Assembly (NCBI RefSeq): GCF_046630445.1
Contig: NC_092334.1
Location: 102,433,501 to 102,497,500 of the forward strand
Source of the DNA: Rutidosis leptorrhynchoides
Lineage: Eukaryota; Streptophyta; Magnoliopsida; Asterales; Asteraceae
Length of the DNA stretch: 64,000 bases
Reading direction: 5' to 3'
This document shows, one piece after another, positions 11,947 to 21,039 of this stretch. A program made the translations under genes and the position numbers. Numbering within the stretch: the first letter of the stretch is position 1; each line of letters opens with the position of its first letter. The notes under the pieces are model-generated. The model searched no databases, had not been told where the DNA came from, and saw only the letters and a list, made by a program, of their open reading frames with translations.

Positions 11947-12389
11947 GTTGGTCTTAGTGAACCAGGTCTTGCATTAGCGTGTCTAACAGATAGTCGTTAG
12001 GATGCATTAGTAAGTCTGGACTTCGACCGTGTCTGCATGTCAAAAGTTTTGCTTATCATTTTTGTCGAAAATCATCTGTTTATCATCCTTAGGAAATTTC
12101 GTGCTTATCATTCTTAGGGAATAAATTGCTTATCATTCTTAATCTAGACATATCTTTCTGCCTGGATTGCATGAATAGTGTATAGACAAAATTCATATCT
12201 TAGCGTATCTGCTAATTCATATCTTAGCATATCTACTACTGTAGACTTTACCTGGCAGCTTCCGTAGATTCCTCCGTAACTTATGGGATTCTAGTATTAT
12301 ATATGCATATGTAAATTATGTATTGCAGGGTACTAATCTACATCCTATAATCTATTTCTTATTGAAAATCCTTCATCTGACCGTGCAAG

Positions 12390-12836
12390 ATGAATTCTGC
12401 AACCAGTTCAAGTTCGTCGGATTCCGATAACTATTCCGATATGGATTTTCACTCGAGCTCCGAAAGCAGCGTAACCGGAATGGATCAACCGATTAGCCAT
12501 CATCTATTCTGGATGAATTGGGGCTGGGTTCGTAGCCTCCTCAATCATTGGAGACAAGAAGAAGGTGATCCTTTTCATCCACCACATTGCCCTCTTGGCG
12601 AAGAACCTGAAGCACTTACCGGCGAACCTGTCCGAAACACCAGTTTCTCTCTTATTTTCAGAGTATCTCGTCACGATTATATACTATACCAAATTCTAGA
12701 TCATATTTACCCGCTCGTCCGAACCGAAAATCACCCCAGTGTAATAGAAGAAGTCAACGAACTTCGCGCTCGGGTAGTGGCTTTGGAGAATATGGTGCAA
12801 AGGTTACAAACACCAGCAGCAGCACCAGCAGCATAA
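12390..12836 (+). CDS. Small ORF (148 aa) of the non-autonomous element, function unknown
   Basis: This is the only substantial open frame in the interior. The N-terminus is rich in Ser and Asp (SSSSSDSDNYSDMDF), the middle has several Trp residues around FWMNWGWVRSL, and the C-terminal 30 residues (EEVNELRARVVALENMVQRL) have a heptad pattern typical of a coiled coil. It lies between the primer site and a purine-rich motif at 13210, the same place as the 228-codon pre-gag ORF of the Tekay element at 39200-39886. The two proteins share only a Ser/Asp-rich start by eye. I do not recognise a domain and do not assign a function. The frame is open in a copy that has lost everything else, which hints at use. 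Confidence 0.5.
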   Translation: MNSATSSSSSDSDNYSDMDFHSSSESSVTGMDQPISHHLFWMNWGWVRSLLNHWRQEEGDPFHPPHCPLGEEPEALTGEPVRNTSFSLIFRVSRHDYILYQILDHIYPLVRTENHPSVIEEVNELRARVVALENMVQRLQTPAAAPAA

Positions 12837-13209
12837 CCAGTACCACCATCACCAACGCCAACAATACCATTACCACCAACAACAACAACCGCATCGCAAA
12901 CCTCAACTTCACAATCTGTCACACGAACATCAACGTCATACGCACCATAGATACCAACGAGTACCAACAACAATGAACGATGAAGTATTAATTGATAACT
13001 TCATTGAAGAAATATTCTGCGAAGAATATGTGGTTTCTAAAAGTTTTAGAGATTATTTATTCTAGCTCAAACCGAAAATCAAATGAGTTTAATATCATAT
13101 TGACTCATTAAATCCATAATTACATATGAAGAAAATATATATGTATATATATTTTCATAAAGATTGTAATTGAAAATTCTTTCGTACAAATTGTTAATGA
13201 TGAAAATAT

Positions 13210-13229
13210 TTTAACGGGTAGGTAATACC
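13210..13229 (+). promoter_or_regulatory. Internal polypurine-tract-like motif
   Basis: TTTAACGGGTAGGTAATACC is nearly the same as the terminal tract TTTAACGGGTAGGTAC that adjoins the 3' LTR at 16200-16215. The Tekay element has 19 of the same 20 bases at the equivalent place (38904-38923, minus strand). Confidence 0.55.
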
Positions 13230-14226
13230 AGAGGAATATTTAGATTTCACATTAATAAGTTACACTGTACATTCTTTCAAATTTAATTCAACAGTCATTT
13301 ACTATCCTATTTACAACCACCGATATACGTATCCGTTCACCACAGAATAACCCTTTTCATTCAATTTCATATTTGGATTTTGATCTACCAGAATCCAACA
13401 AGTGGAATAATGAAGAAAAGATTGGACAAAATAAAATTTGTTAGAAACAAACAAATTAACTATGAGAAATTATGTTAAGAATCCACGCTAACTGTTCCTA
13501 GCTAACTGTTAATTCCGTATTACTTTTTATTTATCGTAATTTAGTTATCGCATTTTATTTATCGCAATTTAATTTTCGCAATTTTATTTATCGTCATTTA
13601 ATTTCTGTTATTTAATTTACGCACTTTATTTATCGTCATTTAATTTCTGTTATTTATTTTACGCACTTTAAATATCGGGACACGCATACAAGGTTTTGAC
13701 ATATCATATCGACGCATCTATATATATTATTTGGAATAACCATAGACACTCTATATGCAGTAATGCGGGAGTTAGCTATACAGGGTTGAGGTTGATTCTA
13801 CAATAATATATATAGTTTGAGTTGTGATCGAGTCTGAGACGTATACGGGTCACGATACGTATTAATTAAATCGAATATTATATATTAAACTATATATGAA
13901 ATATTGGACTGTCAACTGTGGACTATCAACTGTGGACTGCCGACATTGGACAATTAAAATGAATTAAAATATTGATTGTAACATATGAAACTAAACAATT
14001 CTTCAAGTTTGCCACTTGATTTCGTCTTAAACCCCGTTTGTATCTTGACGATTACAATCTGCGTTCAAACCTTTTATGATTCTTGAAAACACCTCAATCG
14101 ATAGGATGAATCAACCGCACTTCATCTACGGAAGGAAAGATTTATGCATATAGTTATGCACCTGAGAAACTCTCGGCAACTGAGTAAAAGTTTAACACGT
14201 AGGCACGTCAGATCCTTTGGCATTTA

Positions 14227-14457
14227 TTAGCAAAAATAACTTTGCGATCCCTTTTCAAAGTAGCCAATTTTATCACAGCTCCAGCAAGTCAACTTCGACT
14301 TTTTATTTGAAGTAGCCTTATTATAATCCTGATATATACGATTACCCTTTTGATACCGGAGAATTCTTTTATATTCCACCATATTACCAGCAGACGTACC
14401 AGCAACCTCGTTGCTTCTTGGCTTAAATCTCTCTGACAAATCATTATATTTATTCAT
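14227..14457 (-). pseudogene. Antisense gag zinc-knuckle-like fragment
   Basis: A 76-codon frame opposite to the element's own direction reads SERFKPRSNE near its start and ends in CWSCDKIGYFEK, which resembles a worn retroviral-type zinc knuckle of a Ty1-copia Gag. It may be a piece of another element inserted in reverse. The match rests on the short motif only. Confidence 0.35.
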
Positions 14458-16183
14458 TGAAACTCTATCATATACTCATCCGCATCTTATAATGAGAACT
14501 GCCATACCAATTACCGGGAATCAGCAATCAGTACTTTGAAAACTCACAGCATATCTACATCAACAGTTATATATGTATGACATTTATCTCTTAGAATTAT
14601 GATCTCTCATTCTAAAATTCTGAAAAGCACTCAATCACAAATCAATACGTTGAATGATGAAAAAGCTGAATGAAGCAGTAGAAACCATAGACACCCGTAA
14701 ACGACCTCAATCATCGGAAGTTTGATGATAAAGAATAGTATGTTGGAAAAACTCAGAAAAGTTGGAACTGGAAAACGGATTGAGCTAACCACGAAGGAGA
14801 CCAAGGACAAATACAAGGACCATACCATATATTCAAAGAATCCAGGTAATTCTGGATTCGATAAAACCTTCAACGAATATCTTGCTCAGTACCCATGTTA
14901 AAATCTTGCGGAAAATCTTCCTCATCAACCATCGAACTTAGAAATTCCAAAATATCATCATAAATATCTTCGATATTTCTGAAGATATTTCATAAATATT
15001 CTCGTCCGAAATTATTTATCTCTTCGTGCTATCTATATTACATCATAAAGAAAACTACTTTAGTTTCTAAAATTCTTTAAAATTCGAGTTTAAATTATGA
15101 ATGTTTTTGAAGTGTTGTTGGGAATTGATGCATGAGTTAGTATAATATAATGACACTTGATCAATGTGATTATATTACAGTAAGTCATGCTGAGTTTCTA
15201 ATGGAATGTGATGATTCACAGATCATAACGTCATCATGTGCCATGTTACACGACTCGTTCATTCTACTTCACCTCCGAACATATCAAGAAAATATATTCT
15301 TGATAGTTCTATTCTCGGTGATTCAGTAATTTGACAAATCAAATCGTGCCATTACGATTTCCTTCTTAGAACATTAACAATGTTCATTCCAAAGTTTATA
15401 TCTACGAATTCTGAACCATTACAAGCGGTGCTTAATCGCAAGAAGAAGAAACGAAGGGACAAAGCTCCGAAATAGAAATTGGGGTATAAATCGCAGTAAA
15501 TAAAAGAGATCATTAACTGGGGATGACAATGATTATGGAAAACAGAAGAAGGGACTTCGAAATATAAGGGAGAATATAAAGCCCAATAACAACACGGAGA
15601 TTACAAACCGTGGATATTAATATGGATAGCAATATAAAAACACGGTATAATTAAGAATAGTATCACCCCAAGGTAATAGTAGAAGTAAACAGGTTCTTCT
15701 GGAGGGAGATTGAAAAGAAGGATGACAGAAATGATAATTAGGAAAATATCAAGGATTAGAACGGGATTAAGCATTTTCACAATCTTTTGGATGTATGAAT
15801 TAGGAAAGAAAGTATAGGAATTGTGAGAATAATAGAACAGAAGAGCTTAATTTATAATGGAAATATCAGATACAGTAATAGAGGCAGATCATCGTATTTA
15901 ATTATAGAGATCTTAATTTTCTTATTCGCCGAAGAATCAAATCTTTTAGATTTCGAAGAATTCCTTTAAATCCCTTGAATTCTGGAATTCAACCCTGACT
16001 CTGTCAAAAGTTAAGACAAATCTTTACTTTTCCTATTTCAATCTTTTGCGATAGCTTCACTCATACGCTTCAAGTAACCGAATCGTTTAATCTATATTAC
16101 TCAATAATGATAAAACTCTATTTATCAGCTCATATTCATCAGGGAAACATATTTATTGTTAGTCATGACGACCTCACTCAAAT

Positions 16184-16215
16184 TTCGGGACGAAATTTCT
16201 TTAACGGGTAGGTAC
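16184..16215 (+). promoter_or_regulatory. Polypurine tract of the non-autonomous element
   Basis: GGGACGAAATTTCTTTAACGGGTAGGTAC lies directly before the 3' LTR start at 16216, where the plus-strand primer of Ty3 elements is expected. The Tekay element has the close match CTTTAACGGGGAGGTAC at the same place. Confidence 0.75.
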
Positions 16216-17988
16216 TGTGATGACCCGGGAATTTCCGACCAAATTTAAACCTAATCTTATTATGATTTCGACACGATAAACAAAGTCTATTAGATTGAGT
16301 CTTGAAATTTGTGAACTGTTTAAATGGATTCATTTGACCTTTGACTATTCTCGATGATTCACGAACCATTGCTTGTAAATATGTGTATATATAAATATAT
16401 GTATAACATATAATAACATGAACATTAATAAACTATTATATACATTTATTGTTATAAATAAATATGTACAATAAAATACATTGTAATAAAAAAACTATTA
16501 TCTTATACGTATATTTCTTGTATATATATATTGTTATATCTAATTTAATTATTTAATATATATTTAGTTGCGTAGTAATTTTGTTATTTATAATTGTTTA
16601 TATATATACATAGAGTATATTATATATATTTAATTTTGAGCTTAAATGGTAAATGTCTGTAACTTTCGGTTGACGTTTAATTATTTTTAAAATAGGTCTA
16701 ATATATATATATATAGTTTTAAAATAAAAGTTGTTCCAAAATTTGAATAAAAGATAATAGTTTTGATAAATATTGTTTTTACCTTTTCGAACCAATTTTT
16801 GTACTCCGTACATATAAATTGAAACAGAAAATAAATAATTTTTGAACCTTTTTGATCAGGTTTCAAACAGGTAATGAGTGAAATAATTAAATATGTTTAA
16901 TCTAAAAATTTGGGATTTTTAGGAACACTTTTATGCGTTAACTGTTTAGATATGGACACGACCCGTGAAAACTGTCGGCACCATATGCCAAATGAAGGGC
17001 GGCTATGATTTCAATTACTGTATAACTTTTTGACTTCCAACTCACAATTGTATTATTTATTATTATTATTATTATTAATATTAATATTATTATTAAATAT
17101 TAATGTTAAAATTATATAAAGATATATAAGTATATACCTATCTACTCGATCAACATCAGAGGTGTTCTCCCCTCTTCTTTATCTCCTACCACCACCACCG
17201 GTCACCTTGCACCATATGCAATCGCCGTCTGCCACCACACCACTCTCCCTCATCTTCTCTCTCTCTCTCTTAATCTCCTTCGTGAATTCACTCCATATTT
17301 AACATCGAATCACTAAACCGTCGACTACCATTAATCACCACTCTCACCATCGAACCACCACCGTGACTATCAATTTCGGCAACCAACCTCCTCCATCGTC
17401 ACACCACCATCAGCAAGAACCCTTCTCTCTCTCATCCTCTCTCTCTCTATATAGATATTTTTTTTTGTGTTCCCTGCTGCAACCGTGACCCAAGAACACC
17501 ATCACCGCCAGTTTACTCACCAAACTCTCGCCACCATCCTCTACCATGAAACCTCCTGCTGCAGCTGTGAACCCAACATCACCACGTTTTCTGTTACTAT
17601 TTAAAACCGACACCCAACACCACCAATTTCACTATTTAAATATTTAGATTCGCTATTATATTTGTTCCTGTTCGAATAGCAGTATTAACTGTTGTTTTAT
17701 ATCTATTTCTGCAACAACAACAAAAATCCGAAGTAATGATGATGACATGGTAAACAAAGAAGAGTTATACAGTGGTCGACGTAATGATATTAGAAGATAT
17801 AGATAACGATATCTTGATGATGACGTGATTATGAAGGATGAAGACAATGAATACATGATGAAAGATGATGCTGTGATGATATGATGATGGTTGATATTGT
17901 GACGATGATGATAAATGATGAAGAAGATGAAAGAAAACGGAAATACGGAATATATAAATTTTAATCAGAGAGTATAACAGAAATAAAT

Positions 17989-18064
17989 GGGTAGCGTAAT
18001 GGTCAAGTGTATTGGTGATTTTCGAGAGGTCCTTAGTTCGAATCTTGGTGGCAGCATTTTTTTT
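17989..18064 (+). repeat. tRNA-like module 1, 3' LTR copy
   Basis: Same A box, B box and T8 run as 9750-9825. Confidence 0.6.
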
Positions 18065-18224
18065 ATTTAACAAGAGAAACTGTTGGGCTGAGTAATTGTT
18101 GTTGGGCCGAAGAATACCAGGGCTGAGATGTTGGGCCGAGATATGAGTTAGCAGTTGGGCTAGAACAATATTAATAAACGGGTTAACTATAGTTGGGTTG
18201 CAAAATAATTTAGGAAAACAAGAC

Positions 18225-18297
18225 TGGATGAGTGGTTAAGTGTTGTTTGTGTGGTTAGGAAGAAGTCACGGGTTCGAACCCGACCTGTGGCGTTTTT
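18225..18297 (+). repeat. tRNA-like module 2, 3' LTR copy
   Basis: Same class II A box, perfect B box and T5 run as 9987-10058. Confidence 0.6.
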
Positions 18298-19130
18298 GTT
18301 TTAAAAAGCTTTAAAGGTAGCCTATTTTTACTATTTTTATTATTATTATATCTATTATTGTTATTATTGATTATTGTTATTAGTACTAAATATTATAATT
18401 GTTATTATTATAATTATCATTAAGTATTAGTTATCATTTATCATTATTATTATTACAATTATTGTTATAACTAAAAATATTGTTATTACTACTAATATTA
18501 TTATATTTATTAACTACTAATAGATGTATTATTATTATGATCATTATGTTAACATAACTACTATGACTAATATTATTATCACTTTGACTAAATAACGTCA
18601 TTTAGTACTATTAGCGATATTAGGAGTATTATTAATATTAATGTAGGTATTATTATGATTAGAATTATTATTATTGTTATTAAGAAAACAATGCAAACCA
18701 TTACAATTATCATTAATATTAGTATTAATATCAATATTATTATTTTTATCAAAAACTATTAATATTATCATTATTATGAGATTTATTATTAAAACTATCA
18801 TTAACAGTAAAGATTTATATTTTTATAGTTATTATTATACCATTATATTTGTCACTAAGAATATTAACATTATTTACATAAATACTTAATTATAACAAAC
18901 CAATGAATTTTAGATATAATACTAACCATACATATATTTATATATATACAAATTAAATAAATAATATATAAGGATATAGTATATGAAATTGTTCAAGTAT
19001 GGTTATATGTATTAATAAATATACAAATGATATAGGTTCGTGAATCCGAGGCCAACCCTGCATTGTTCAGTTGTTTAATGTCGTTATATGTATTTTTACT
19101 ACAAAATACAGTATGGTGAGTTTCATTTGC

Positions 19131-19441
19131 TCCCTTTTTACTCATTACATTTTTGGGCTGAGAATACATGCAAATGCTTTATTAACTGTTTTACAACTTT
19201 TTACTCATTACATTTTTGGGCTGAGAATACATGCAAATGCTTTATTAACTGTTTTACAATATTTATATGCGTGAGTTTCATTTGCTCCCTTTTTACTCAT
19301 TACATTTTTGGGCTGAGAATACATGCAAATGCTTTATTAACTGTTTTACAATATTTATATGCCTGAGTTTCATTTGCCTTTTTACCCTTTATATTTTTGG
19401 GCTGAGAATACATGCGCAACTTTTATAACTGTTTTACGAAA
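19131..19441 (+). repeat. Tandem repeat, four copies, in 3' LTR
   Basis: The same 62-93 bp unit as at 10895-11205, with the same copy number. Confidence 0.85.
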
Positions 19442-20173
19442 TAGACACAAGTAATCGAAATTACGTTCTATGGTTGAATGATCGAAACTGAATATGCCTC
19501 TTTTTATTAAGTCTGGTAATCTAAGAATTAGGGAACAGACACCTTAATTGACGTGAATCCTAAAGATAGATCTATTGGGCCTAACAAACCCCATCCAAAG
19601 TACCGGATGCTTTAGTACTTCTAAATTTATATCATGTCCGAAGGAGGATCCCGGAATGATAGGGGATATTCTTATATGTATCTAGTTAATGTCGGTTACC
19701 AGGTGTTCACCATATGAATGATTTTTGTCTCCATGTGTGGGACGTATATTTATGAGAATTGGAAATGAAATATTGTGGTCTATTAAAATATTGAAATGAT
19801 TGTTATGTTAAATTAATGAACTCACCAACCTTTTGGTTGACACTTTAAAGCATGTTTATTCTCAGGTATGAAAGAAATCTTCCGCTGTGCATTTGCTCAT
19901 ATTAGAGATATTACTTGGAATCATTCATGACATATTTCAACAGACTTTGCATTCGAGTCATCGAGTTCATCAAGATTATTATTAAGTCAATTATAGTTGG
20001 ATATATTATGAAATGGTATGCATGCTGTCAACTTTCGATGTAATGAAAGATTGTATTTAAAAAAAAACGAATGCAATGTTTGTAAAATGTATCATATAGA
20101 GGTCAAGTACCTCGCGATGTAATCAATTGTAATGTATTCGTCCGGATGGATTAGCACGGGTTGTTAGAACTAG

Positions 20174-20350
20174 AGGGTGCGCAAAATGCGCAATTCACCC
20201 GGTACCAGGTCTCGCGCTCGGGGGGCTTGATTATCCGAGGTTTTACCTTCGATGGGGGAGCCAATGTGCTCGTTCATAGGAGAGTTTCCTCGCTTACCCA
20301 AAAAAACAACACATCTTACCCAAAAAAAAAAAAAAAAAAAAAAAAAAAAA
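20174..20350 (+). mobile_element. tRNA-derived SINE, 3' part and poly(A) tail
   Basis: This continues the SINE interrupted at 7953 after the ACTAG duplication. It ends CTTACCC followed by A runs (20320-20350). Within the tail the string TTACCC-A6-CAACACATC-TTACCC-A(n) shows a short internal duplication. The flanking 18-base direct repeat follows at 20349-20366. Confidence 0.75.
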
Positions 20351-20366
20351 CAACACATAAAACAAA

Positions 20367-21039
20367 AGACTGGTCTCAACACAGGAAAATAATATTCTGC
20401 ATGATTAATTTATTTTTTACATGGATTGCACCACCATTTGACACTCTCTAGCTTCTTTTTATGCCACCAAAAATCTATATTATATCTTCACAGTCCTTTT
20501 TGGATCTACCCCCACATAATCATCTACTCAATGTTAAATGAGGGAAATAAATAGATCTGCATTGATGCAAAAAATGATGATTCTTTGATGTACATGAACA
20601 CCAGATTTGAAGGTCAAGGTAGTACCTTCAGCTTATGAGGTTGTACACTTTTGATCTAAACTTATTCACCACCTGATAAATTTACAGGCACAGGTATGTG
20701 ATGTTAATAAAACTGTTGATTTCTTCAGGTTTGTGAACAGTGTATAACATGGTGTGTTGTATTTTCTGACTGAAATGGCCCACAATGATACATTGTTCAC
20801 ATGTATGTTATTGTTCATCATCACTACATAATAATCAGTTTTCAATCACAAAGGCACCTTTTTTAATCTTTTTTATACTTTTTAAAAACTGTGTCAGCTA
20901 GCACAAAATTTTAGAACAGTAGAATCCAAGTTCCTTTCTTGATTCCAAACTAGTCAAACTTTGACCACTTTAGGCCTTGAGAAGAAAGAACCCTGCTTTC
21001 TTAAATGTGATTGTGATTTCTTGAATCTGTTGTTTGAAG
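20367..21039 (+). promoter_or_regulatory. 5' flank of the TNP gene
   Basis: About 670 bp between the SINE and the start codon. It is AT-rich, holds no ORF of interest, and must carry the promoter and leader. A TATA-like TATATTATATC lies near 20475, and CAGGTATGTG...TTCTTCAG (20697-20728) could be the ends of a leader intron, but neither can be confirmed by eye. Confidence 0.35.

Larger units (their letters stand above)
12837..16183. other. Non-coding interior of the non-autonomous element
   Basis: About 3.3 kb with no gag, protease, polymerase or integrase frame on the plus strand. It includes a purine-rich motif (13210-13229), repeated TTTATTTATCG-type runs (13540-13680), and a block at 13680-13870 that matches, in reverse, part of the LTR at 62560-62760. 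Around 14700-14900 the plus strand reads an open stretch ending EYLAQYPC that I do not recognise. Confidence 0.6.
7954..20168 (+). mobile_element. Non-autonomous Ty3/Tekay-related LTR element (LARD)
   Basis: Two LTRs of about 3.96 kb (7954-11932 and 16216-20168) enclose 4.28 kb. The 5-bp duplication ACTAG stands at 7949-7953 and 20169-20173. The primer site TGGTATCAGAGC (11935-11946) matches initiator tRNA-Met usage and the terminal purine-rich tract ends at 16215. No gag-pol coding is present; the interior has one 148-codon ORF plus non-coding sequence, as in large retrotransposon derivatives mobilised by a relative. The LTRs differ by roughly 1-2 percent by eye plus small indels, suggesting insertion within about the last million years. 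It inserted into a SINE. Confidence 0.9.
16216..20168 (+). repeat. 3' LTR of the non-autonomous element
   Basis: 3953 bp, co-linear with the 5' LTR and carrying the same tRNA-like modules (17989-18064, 18225-18297) and tandem array (19131-19441). The ATT microsatellite is shorter than in the 5' copy. It is followed by the duplication ACTAG at 20169-20173. Confidence 0.9.

Noticed and set aside
20161-20451. 96-codon frame across the SINE tail
   Set aside because: Translation of SINE sequence and poly(A), giving a Lys run.
21034-21039. Start of the TNP gene at 21034
   Set aside because: That codon is TTG; the first ATG in frame is at 21040.
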